Shown here: positions 23,698 through 30,513 of the stretch, piece after piece
How the letters are laid out: each line of letters starts with the position of its first letter
Position numbering within the stretch: the stretch's first letter is position 1
From: RGIG5612 sp045616165
GTDB taxonomy: Bacteria > Bacillota > Clostridia > Lachnospirales > Lachnospiraceae
Assembly (NCBI GenBank): GCA_045616165.1
Contig: JAZLGF010000037.1
Location: 1-40,254, forward strand
Direction of reading: 5' to 3'
DNA length: 40,254 nucleotides
Program-made: the position numbers and the translations under genes
Notes under the pieces: model-generated
The model's input: the letters and a program-made list of their open reading frames with translations, nothing else
Told to the model about the DNA's origin: nothing
Database searches by the model: none

Positions 23698-25575
23698 TTA
23701 TTTTCCTTCTTTGGATAAGTAGACTAGAAGCACCGCGATATCAGCTGGCGTTACGCCAGAAATTCTTGATGCCTGTCCAATAGAGTGGGGCTTAAAGAGA
23801 TTTAGTTTTTGACCAGCCTCAAGTCTAAGGCCGCTGATTTGTTCATAATCAATATCTTCACTTAATTTTCTGCATTCAACACGTTTGAAATTTTCAACCT
23901 GTTTTTCCTGTCTTTCAATATAACCTTTATATTTAATTTCAATATTGATTTGGTCAATAATGTCTTTAGGTAAATCTTTATATTCAGGATCTAAGTCCTT
24001 TAATTTTTCATAATCAAGTTCAGGCCTTCTAATAAGCTCATCAAGCGTCATTCCTGTATTAAGTGGTGAACTATCATATTTAACCACTATATCTTGTGTT
24101 TTTTTGCCTGCGCCGATAGGAATTTGCTCAAGGCGAGCGACTTCTTCTTCAATAATTTTCTTTTTATTTTTTACGTATTCATAACGTTCATCCGAAACAA
24201 GACCAATCTCATGGCCAATTTCACTAAGACGTAAATCTGCATTATCTTGACGAAGTAAAAGCCTGTATTCCGCACGACTAGTCATCATTCTGTAAGGCTC
24301 ATTATTTTCTTTTGTAACAAGATCGTCAATCAAAACTCCAATATAAGCCTGGCTTCGATCTAAGATTAAAGGTTCCTTTTGCTGAATCTTTCTTACAGCG
24401 TTAACCGCAGCCATAAACCCTTGAACTGCAGCTTCCTCATATCCAGAACTACCATTTACCTGGCCAGCAAAATATAAATTCGCAATTTTCTTAGATTCAA
24501 GAGTCGCTTTTATCTCGTTAGCATTAATGCAATCATATTCAATTGCATAAGCATTTCTAATAATCTTAACGTTCTCTAGTCCAATCATCGTTTTATACAT
24601 AGCAAATTGGACATCTTCAGGTAGAGAAGAGCTCATTCCAGAAAGATACATCTCATTTGTATAAAGACCTTCTGGCTCAACAAAAATCTGATGTCTTTCT
24701 TTTTCCGGAAATTTTACAACTTTATCTTCAATAGAAGGGCAGTATCTTGGACCTGTTCCTTCGATTACGCCAGAGAAGAGGGGAGAGCGGTCAATATTTT
24801 CTCTAATGATTTTATGAGTTTCTTCTGTCGTGTATGTAAGCCAACATGAAACCTGCTCTTTTTGAATATCATCTGGATTTGTAGAAAACGAAAACGGAAC
24901 GATAGGAACATCGCCCTTTTGCTCTTTCATCTTAGAAAAATCAAGGCTTCTTTTATCTACTCTTGCCGGCGTTCCCGTCTTAAATCTTCTAACCGGAATT
25001 CCGTTCGCAACAAGAGAATCACTTAAATGATTAGCTGCCTGGAGTCCGTTAGGTCCAGTCGGATTACTAACATCGCCATAAATACAACGGGCTTTTAGGT
25101 AGGTTCCTGTTGCTAAAACAACTGCCTTTGCTAGGTAAGTTGCTCCTGAATAAGTTTTAACCCCACAAACTTTTCCATCTTCTACAATAAGCTCAGTAAC
25201 TTCGGCTTGTCTAATCGTAAGGTTGTCTGTATTTTCAAGGGTTTTTCTCATTTCCCTAGTATAATCTTGTTTGTCTGCCTGGGCTCTAAGAGAGTGAACT
25301 GCTGGGCCTTTAGAAGTATTAAGCATTCTTGACTGAATAAAAGTTTTATCAATATTCTTACCCATCTCGCCGCCGAGAGCATCTAATTCTCTAACGAGAT
25401 GCCCTTTACTGCTGCCGCCGATATTGGGATTACACGGCATTAGCGCAATACTGTCGATGCTAACAGTAAACATAATCGTATTCATTCCAAGGCGTGCGCT
25501 TGCTAGCGCTGCCTCGCATCCAGCGTGGCCCGCCCCAACAATAACTATGTCGTAATTTTCAACAATATTCTTCAT
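23698..25575 (-). CDS. mnmG: tRNA uridine-5-carboxymethylaminomethyl modification enzyme MnmG (GidA)
   Basis: The FAD-dependent partner of MnmE, modifying U34 of tRNAs. DIVIVGAGHAGCEAALASARLG (residues 9-30) is the FAD dinucleotide fold, followed by MPCNPNIGGSSKGHLVRELDALGGEMG. GTYLKARCIYGD, LYFAGQVNGSSGYEEAAVQG and MTSRAEYRLLLRQDNADLRL are family signatures, and the C-terminal helical domain (ISGVTPADIAVLLVYL) contacts MnmE. 625 residues is full length. AAAGGAT precedes the ATG. It is separated from mnmE by a fold-back cluster rather than by the usual short gap. Confidence 0.96.
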   Translation of the reverse strand: MKNIVENYDIVIVGAGHAGCEAALASARLGMNTIMFTVSIDSIALMPCNPNIGGSSKGHLVRELDALGGEMGKNIDKTFIQSRMLNTSKGPAVHSLRAQADKQDYTREMRKTLENTDNLTIRQAEVTELIVEDGKVCGVKTYSGATYLAKAVVLATGTYLKARCIYGDVSNPTGPNGLQAANHLSDSLVANGIPVRRFKTGTPARVDKRSLDFSKMKEQKGDVPIVPFSFSTNPDDIQKEQVSCWLTYTTEETHKIIRENIDRSPLFSGVIEGTGPRYCPSIEDKVVKFPEKERHQIFVEPEGLYTNEMYLSGMSSSLPEDVQFAMYKTMIGLENVKIIRNAYAIEYDCINANEIKATLESKKIANLYFAGQVNGSSGYEEAAVQGFMAAVNAVRKIQQKEPLILDRSQAYIGVLIDDLVTKENNEPYRMMTSRAEYRLLLRQDNADLRLSEIGHEIGLVSDERYEYVKNKKKIIEEEVARLEQIPIGAGKKTQDIVVKYDSSPLNTGMTLDELIRRPELDYEKLKDLDPEYKDLPKDIIDQINIEIKYKGYIERQEKQVENFKRVECRKLSEDIDYEQISGLRLEAGQKLNLFKPHSIGQASRISGVTPADIAVLLVYLSKEGK

Positions 25576-25604
25576 CTATATCCTTTCAACATCGTTTCTA
25601 CACT

Positions 25605-25680
25605 AGCTCGCGTCCCGTACGAATTCGTTCCTGGCTCGGGTTCCAACTCGCCGATAACGAATTGCACGGCTCCGCTCGCT
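25605..25680. repeat. fold-back element 4a (core shared, inverted, with the 12.4 and 13.1 kb elements)
   Basis: Starts with AGCTCGCG like elements 2 and 3, then TCCCGTACGAA. Next comes the reverse complement of the module at 12437-12473/13088-13124 (here 25625-25660), then TTGCACGGCTC, again as in elements 2 and 3. The short stem GAATTCGTT/AACGAATT closes the module. In elements 2 and 3 the position between CCCGTACGAA and GCACGGCTC is occupied by a different hairpin. Confidence 0.78.
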
Positions 25681-25696
25681 TCAGAAAATTTATCGA

Positions 25697-25872
25697 GCGA
25701 AGATAATGATGCTCCGGCAAAACAGTAAGCCGAAAGTTCTTGGCGATGAGTATGGCGGTGGTTTCGGGGAGGGTCTCCGTTCCATCCGGAGCCCGAGCCG
25801 GAACACGGTTCCGCCGACATGCTCAGAGCCTAGAACGTTTCGAGCCGTTTTGCGGAACATCATTATCTTCGC
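25697..25872. repeat. fold-back element 4b (inverted copy of the 23.2-kb core with new arms)
   Basis: GCGAAGATAATGATG (25697-25711) is perfectly complementary to 25858-25872. Pairing continues through CTCCGGCAAAAC/GTTTTGCGGAA. The interior is the reverse complement of the 23228-23367 core: GTCTCCGTTCCATCCGGAG, then CCGAGCCGGAACACGG, then GCCGTTTTGCGG. The outer arms are unrelated to those at 23.1 kb. Bases 25576-25889 contain no gene, only elements 4a and 4b. Confidence 0.82.
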
Positions 25873-25889
25873 CACTTACTTATCTTCTA

Positions 25890-27272
25890 TTATTTCCCCA
25901 TGCAGAATTTCGAGAAAATCTCGTCTGCAAGATCATCTTCAATCGCTTCGCCAATTACAACTCCAAGCTGCGTATATCCATCCATCAAATCGATAGTATA
26001 AAAATCTTCCGACATTCCGCACTCAATAGAATCAACAGCCTTTAAAAGACTTGAATGCGCTGCCATCAACGCAGCTTTTTGTCTCATGTTCGTTATATAA
26101 ACTTGGTCATTAAAATTAATTTCCTTGTTATAAAACATCTCTTTTACCAAACTAGCAAACTTATCAAGCCCAACATTTTCCGTAATACTCGTTTCAATCA
26201 CAGGAATTTTGCCGAGTCTGTTATACAAATTTTGTATATCAGCTTTTTGAGGAAGGTCTTGTTTGTTAAATAGGGTAATGGCCTTTTTGTTTTTTATAAT
26301 ATCAATAATTGCAAAATCGTCATCGTCTAATTCTCTCGATGTGTCAACAACAAAGACTATTAAGTCCGCTTCTTTAGCATAATCCTTTGCTTTGTCCACA
26401 CCAATTTTTTCAATCACGTCATCCGTGTTTCTAATTCCAGCTGTATCAATAATGTTAAGAGTTACATCATTAAGCCTTAAACTTTCTTCTAGTGCGTCAC
26501 GTGTTGTGCCCGCAATATCAGTAACGATAGCTCTGTCAGTTCCTAAAAGAGCATTAAGAAGTGACGATTTTCCGACGTTCGGCTTTCCTAAAATAACCGT
26601 CTTTATACCTTCTTTGATAATTCGTCCGTCATCAGCACTATCTAAAAGTTCTTTAATGTCTTCGATACATGAATTAACAATTGGAAGAAGCTTTTGGCCA
26701 TAACCTTCCATCTCGATATGTTCCGGGTCGTCTAAAGCCGCTTCAATATATGCTATTTGCTCTAAAAGAATCGCTCTTTTAGCTCTGATTTTTTCAGAGA
26801 TGCTGCCTTTAAGTTGAGATAGGGCAGACTTAAGAGCAAAATCATTCTCTGCATTTATTACATCGATTACCGCTTCGGCCTGGGAAAGATCAATTCTTCC
26901 ATTAATAAAAGCTCTTTTTGTAAATTCTCCAGGTTCAGCTACCCTTGCACCGTTTTTAATAACAAGTTCAAGTGTTTTATTTAGAACATACATACCACCA
27001 TGGCAATCTATTTCTACCGTATCTTCTTTAGTGTATGTATGTGGACCTTTCATAATAAGAACCAGCACTTCGTCGACTATCGTTTCGCCGTCAACAATAT
27101 TTCCGTAATGAACAGAATGAGACGGCACACTAGATAAGTCTTTATCTTTTGCCGGTTTGAAAATTTTCTTTATAATATTAAATGCATCCTCGCCGCTTAT
27201 TCTAACAATTCCAATGCCGGAATTATTCATTGCTGTTGAAATAGCCGCGATTGTATCAGTTTGATTAATCAT
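25890..27272 (-). CDS. mnmE: tRNA modification GTPase MnmE (TrmE)
   Basis: Acts with MnmG on U34. The N-terminal tetrahydrofolate-binding domain has TIAAISTAMNNSGIGIVRISG, DEVLVLIMKGPHTYTKEDTVEI and GEFTKRAFINGRIDLSQAEAV. The G domain lies in the central helical region: GKPNVGKSSLLNALLG (P-loop, about residues 225-240), DIAGTTRD and DTAGIR. The protein ends EIFSKFCMGK, with the conserved C-terminal Cys. 460 residues is full length. Its ribosome-binding region lies in the hairpin at 27282-27308. Confidence 0.96.
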   Translation of the reverse strand: MINQTDTIAAISTAMNNSGIGIVRISGEDAFNIIKKIFKPAKDKDLSSVPSHSVHYGNIVDGETIVDEVLVLIMKGPHTYTKEDTVEIDCHGGMYVLNKTLELVIKNGARVAEPGEFTKRAFINGRIDLSQAEAVIDVINAENDFALKSALSQLKGSISEKIRAKRAILLEQIAYIEAALDDPEHIEMEGYGQKLLPIVNSCIEDIKELLDSADDGRIIKEGIKTVILGKPNVGKSSLLNALLGTDRAIVTDIAGTTRDALEESLRLNDVTLNIIDTAGIRNTDDVIEKIGVDKAKDYAKEADLIVFVVDTSRELDDDDFAIIDIIKNKKAITLFNKQDLPQKADIQNLYNRLGKIPVIETSITENVGLDKFASLVKEMFYNKEINFNDQVYITNMRQKAALMAAHSSLLKAVDSIECGMSEDFYTIDLMDGYTQLGVVIGEAIEDDLADEIFSKFCMGK

Positions 27273-27281
27273 AATTTATAT

Positions 27282-27308
27282 GCGCCTCGAACGTTTTGTC
27301 CGAGGCGC
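27282..27308 (-). promoter_or_regulatory. hairpin over the mnmE ribosome-binding region
   Basis: GCGCCTCG (27282-27289) pairs perfectly with CGAGGCGC (27301-27308). On the minus strand no T-tract follows, so it is not a classical terminator. The only SD-like sequence before mnmE, GAGG, lies in the stem, about 12 bases from the ATG. Confidence 0.6.
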
Positions 27309-27315
27309 TTCTTTG

Positions 27316-27939
27316 TTATCGCTTATAATAAACAACTACTTTTCTATTAGGCTCCTCGCCCTCACTCTTTGTAGTAACAAACTTATCAGCTTGTAAGTAT
27401 GAGTGGATAATTCTTCTTTCGTAAGGATTCATCGGCTCAAGAGTGATTTTATGTTTTGTTTTCTTAACTTTAGTTGCAATATTTTTTGCAAGATTTTCCA
27501 AAGTTTGTTTTCTTCTTTCTCTATAATCTTTTGTATCTAATTTAACTCTGTAATAATCTTCTTTTTCTTTATTTGCAATGATGCTAACTAAATATTGCAA
27601 TGCATCTAAAGTCTGTCCTCTTTTTCCGATTAAATCGCCTGTATCTTCGCCTTCTAAATCGATAGTGATAACTTTTTCTATTTCATCTATTTCAATCTTA
27701 GGCTCAGCTACAACTTCCATTTTTTCTAAAACATCTGTAAGAAACTCTTTTATAGCTCCTTCTTCAGTTTGTTTTTTTCTAGCTTTTATTACAGCTTCTT
27801 TTGAGAATAAACCTAAAAGACCACCGTTACCTTCTTCAACTACTTCGTATTCTATTTTATCGCTTGTAGTTTCAAGGGCAATCGTTGCTTCTGTTATAGC
27901 TTCGTCTACGGTTTTTCCTGTAAACTCTTGATATTCCAT
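27316..27939 (-). CDS. jag: RNA-binding protein Jag/KhpB
   Basis: An RNA chaperone-like protein of the YidC-Jag neighbourhood. The N-terminal Jag_N domain (YQEFTGKTVDEAITEATIAL, then GLLGLFSKEAVIKARKK) is followed by a KH domain with LIGKRGQTLDALQYLVSIIANK and an R3H domain (PMNPYERRIIHSYLQ). Its 207 residues are typical. In related bacteria KhpB pairs with KhpA to regulate small RNAs and cell elongation. Transcribed after yidC with a short gap and a GGAGG ribosome-binding site. Confidence 0.93.
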   Translation of the reverse strand: MEYQEFTGKTVDEAITEATIALETTSDKIEYEVVEEGNGGLLGLFSKEAVIKARKKQTEEGAIKEFLTDVLEKMEVVAEPKIEIDEIEKVITIDLEGEDTGDLIGKRGQTLDALQYLVSIIANKEKEDYYRVKLDTKDYRERRKQTLENLAKNIATKVKKTKHKITLEPMNPYERRIIHSYLQADKFVTTKSEGEEPNRKVVVYYKR

Positions 27940-27952
27940 GTTTGCCTCCTGA

Positions 27953-29284
27953 CTACTTCTTATATTTTCTATGAGTCTTAGTTTGAGTCTCTTCGGACAT
28001 GTCTATTCCGTTTTCAGCGTTATACTGCGCAACCATGCCCGCTTTTGCAGCTAATGAATTAGGATTAATTGGTTGCGATTTAACTTCGTCGCCAGATACC
28101 ACGTTCATGTTAGCTTTTTGTGCAAGCGTTGTAGGTGCTTGAGATTCAATGCTCTTTGTATTAGTATTTGCTCCTTGTAAAATTGAAGAAGCACTAACTC
28201 TATCTTTTTGTTTTGCTTTTTTCTTTTCAGCTTTTTCTTCAGCTTTTTTCATGTTTTCTTTAACAAATTCATCCATGTTGATTTTGCGATAATGTTTGTT
28301 AATGAATATCTGAAGAACTACTTGGAAAAGTGATGAAAATGCCCAGTAAAGACCAAGTCCTGAGTTAAGTGTCAAACAGATAAATACTGAGAACAGAGGC
28401 ATTACAAAACCCATTGAGTTCATTGTTGCTGCCGAAGCATCCTTTGCCTGTGAACTTTGTTTTGTCTGAGTGAGCTTAAATGATAACCACTGAGCAAATC
28501 CGGCAATAAGCGGAAGGATTATTGCAACGATTCCAATTCCGCCACCTTTAATTAAGTTAAGAGGTGACTGGCTTATATCAAAGCCTAAGAATCTGTTGGC
28601 ATTAATCATTTGCTCATGTAACTGAGCAACTACGCCTGATTGTTCGCCAGAAGCTGCGATTAATTGATCCCACTGTGCATGTGAGAAATTGTAAAGTGTT
28701 GTAATCTGATTTGATACTTCAATAGATGAATCGCCTAAGCCTTTAGAAATTGTTTCAAACGCTTGTGGTCCAATTTTTGCTAATTCATTAACTACCTTCT
28801 CCAATGGAGCTTTTAAGATATTGATGAATGTTGGAAGCTCTCTTAAAGCACCATACATCGCAATCAATATAGGCATCTGAATAAATGTCTGTAAGCATCC
28901 ACCTGCTTGAGACACGCCGTACTTAGCATAAATTTCTTTTGTCTCGGCTTGCATCTGCTGCATTGAGTACTGATCGTTTTTGCCCTTATACTTAGCCTGA
29001 ACAGCTTGAAGTTCTGGCTGCATAATAGCACTTAACTTTGAAAATTTTTGTTGTTTAATTGTAAGAGGTAATAAAACGAACTTGATAATAAGAGTGAACA
29101 CAATAATTACAATTCCGACATTACCAATTCCGATAAGGTCGAAGAACTTGAAAATGTATTCCATTACAAATCCGAAAACCCAGATGATTTGTTTAATTAC
29201 CGGCCAATCGTAACAACCGTTACCTGCTACCGCAGCTGTTTGTGTAGCTGCGCCGCATGCCAATAAAATGTTAGAAACTGTCAT
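27953..29284 (-). CDS. yidC: membrane protein insertase YidC
   Basis: Inserts and folds inner-membrane proteins alone or with Sec. The Gram-positive type with several membrane segments is seen: MEYIFKFFDLIGIGNVGIVIIVFTLIIKFVLLPLTIKQQKF (residues about 42-82, with the conserved hydrophilic-groove Lys/Arg region), CLQTFIQMPILIAMYGAL, and the C-terminal MGFVMPLFSVFICLTLNSGLGLYWAFSSLFQVVLQ. A 100-residue basic cytoplasmic tail ends THRKYKK, consistent with ribosome contact. AAGGAGG precedes the ATG. The central extracytoplasmic loop is longer than minimal homologues. Confidence 0.93.
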   Translation of the reverse strand: MTVSNILLACGAATQTAAVAGNGCYDWPVIKQIIWVFGFVMEYIFKFFDLIGIGNVGIVIIVFTLIIKFVLLPLTIKQQKFSKLSAIMQPELQAVQAKYKGKNDQYSMQQMQAETKEIYAKYGVSQAGGCLQTFIQMPILIAMYGALRELPTFINILKAPLEKVVNELAKIGPQAFETISKGLGDSSIEVSNQITTLYNFSHAQWDQLIAASGEQSGVVAQLHEQMINANRFLGFDISQSPLNLIKGGGIGIVAIILPLIAGFAQWLSFKLTQTKQSSQAKDASAATMNSMGFVMPLFSVFICLTLNSGLGLYWAFSSLFQVVLQIFINKHYRKINMDEFVKENMKKAEEKAEKKKAKQKDRVSASSILQGANTNTKSIESQAPTTLAQKANMNVVSGDEVKSQPINPNSLAAKAGMVAQYNAENGIDMSEETQTKTHRKYKK

Positions 29285-29293
29285 AGATCCTCC

Positions 29294-29509
29294 TTATGGT
29301 ACCGGGTCGTAACCACCCTTGGAGAATGGATTGCATCTTAGGATTCTATAGATAGCCAATCCCAGCCCTTTAAGCGGGCCATACTTCTCAATCGCTTCGA
29401 TCGCATATTGAGAGCAGGTAGGGTAATATTTGCAACACCCATAGTGTTTCAAACCCGAAATGTTTTTCTGATAAAACTTTATTGGTGCTATTAAAATTTT
29501 CTTCATCAT
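29294..29509 (-). CDS. yidD: membrane protein insertion efficiency factor YidD
   Basis: A 71-residue amphipathic protein. IKFYQKNISGLKHYGCCKYYPTCSQYAIEAIEKYGPLKGLGLAIYRILRCNPFSKGGYDPVP contains the family's Cys and CxP-TCSQYA motif and the terminal GGYDPVP. It aids YidC-dependent insertion. It sits between rnpA and yidC, three bases after the rnpA stop, as in most bacteria. Two adjacent ATG codons are possible starts. Confidence 0.94.
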   Translation of the reverse strand: MMKKILIAPIKFYQKNISGLKHYGCCKYYPTCSQYAIEAIEKYGPLKGLGLAIYRILRCNPFSKGGYDPVP

Positions 29510-29512
29510 AGC

Positions 29513-29842
29513 TTAAACCAATCCTTGCAATTTGAATAAGTGCCAAAGCGCCTCATCAATGTCTTGCTGCTTTTTATTTGCAGCATCACTTCTTGCAATA
29601 ATTACAAAATGAAAGCCATCCGGCAGTTTATCTTTAATTGCCAGGTAGCTTTGTCTTATTAATCTTGTAGTTCTGTGTCTAACAACGCTATTTCCAACTT
29701 TTTTACTAACGGAAATACCTAATTTGTTGCTTCCTTCTTGAGGATATACATAAAGGACCAAAAGCTTATTGGCTACGCTTTTTCCTTTATTGTAAACTTC
29801 CTTAAATTGAGCGGAATTCTTCAGCGAATCATAGTTTTTCAA
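29513..29842 (-). CDS. rnpA: ribonuclease P protein component
   Basis: The protein subunit of RNase P, which removes tRNA 5' leaders. FKEVYNKGKSVANKLLVLYV, then LGISVSKKVGNSVVRHRTTRLIRQSYL is the RNR-type RNA-binding motif (here VRHRTTRLIR), then FHFVIIARSDAA. 109 residues is typical. The AAGGA ribosome-binding site is good. Lies after rpmH across a hairpin that overlaps the rpmH stop. Confidence 0.94.
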   Translation of the reverse strand: MKNYDSLKNSAQFKEVYNKGKSVANKLLVLYVYPQEGSNKLGISVSKKVGNSVVRHRTTRLIRQSYLAIKDKLPDGFHFVIIARSDAANKKQQDIDEALWHLFKLQGLV

Positions 29843-29870
29843 ATTAAAATTCCTTCCTCACATAAGAAGA

Positions 29871-29898
29871 AAGACCACCTTACTTCTTTGGTGGTCTT
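29871..29898 (-). terminator. hairpin at the rpmH-rnpA junction (partial terminator/attenuator)
   Basis: AAGACCACC (29871-29879) pairs with GGTGGTCTT (29890-29898). On the minus strand it is followed by TCTTCTT, a weak U-rich tract. The 5' arm includes two bases of the rpmH stop. It could lower rnpA expression relative to rpmH. Confidence 0.6.
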
Positions 29899-30034
29899 AA
29901 GCTGATAAAACTTTTCTTCCTTTTGCTCTTCTAGCGGCTAAAACTTTTCTTCCGCCTGCTGAGCTCATTCTTGCTCTAAAACCATGAACCTTTGCATGTG
30001 ATTTTTTCTTAGGTTGAAAGGTCATCTTACTCAT
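29897..30034 (-). CDS. rpmH: 50S ribosomal protein L34
   Basis: A 45-residue basic protein: MSKMTFQPKKKSHAKVHGFR, then ARMSSAGGRKVLAARRAKGR, then KVLSA. This is the L34 signature of a K/R-rich loop with HGFRARM and GRKVLAARRAKGRK. AAGGAGGTGG directly upstream is an excellent ribosome-binding site. It is the first gene of the leftward operon away from the origin, divergent from dnaA. Confidence 0.97.
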   Translation of the reverse strand: MSKMTFQPKKKSHAKVHGFRARMSSAGGRKVLAARRAKGRKVLSA

Positions 30035-30077
30035 AAGGCTACCACCTCCTTGTTTTTACTGAAAAATAGCACTACTG

Positions 30078-30106
30078 ATTATATGTGCCAAAGCCTTATT
30101 CGTCAA
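30078..30106 (-). promoter_or_regulatory. predicted strong sigma-A promoter of the rpmH operon
   Basis: On the minus strand TTGACG (30106-30101), a 17-base spacer, and perfect TATAAT (30083-30078). It is about 44 bases upstream of the rpmH start. Confidence 0.8.
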
Positions 30107-30171
30107 GGCTTTTTTCATCTTTTTTTATTAATAATGTAAATAAAAAATAGCTGCTAAATTTTTGTCAATTT

Positions 30172-30391
30172 TTATCCACATCCACATATTTTGTATAATT
30201 TTTGACAATCGAACATATATTCAGGCAATTTTTGTGGATTTTTTTGTTTATTTACATGTTTCTTAGCGCAAACTTTATTGTAAAATCAAGGAAATCCCCT
30301 AGTTTTTTTGTTATCCACCAATTGTTAATAACCTGTCGGTAACTTACGCATTAGTGCGTTAAATTAACATTATTTCCACCAGTTATCCACA
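30172..30391 (+). other. oriC: origin of replication, DnaA-box cluster upstream of dnaA
   Basis: Perfect DnaA boxes TTATCCACA lie at 30172-30180 and 30383-30391. A one-mismatch box TTATCCACC is at 30311-30319. Weaker matches include the reverse-strand region around TGTGGATTT (about 30233). The surrounding 30107-30513 is very AT-rich and has no gene. A small ACGCA/TGCGT stem occurs near 30346-30358. The rpmH-oriC-dnaA arrangement is the Firmicutes standard. Confidence 0.85.
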
Positions 30392-30422
30392 AAATTTTGG
30401 GTATTACTTTTAGCCTTTTTTA

Positions 30423-30468
30423 TTGAAAACTTACCTTATATATAGTAATATATACATATAGTTTTCAA
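30423..30468 (+). promoter_or_regulatory. predicted dnaA promoter with flanking inverted repeat
   Basis: TTGAAA (30423-30428), a 17-base spacer and TAATAT (30446-30451). TTGAAAAC (30423-30430) is repeated inverted as GTTTTCAA at 30461-30468, so the core promoter is bracketed by an 8-bp inverted repeat. A GCGG/CCGC hairpin (about 30470-30485) follows in the leader. Confidence 0.6.
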
Positions 30469-30513
30469 GCGGCGATTTTTACCGCTTTTATTCTTATAAT
30501 TAGGAGTATTTTT

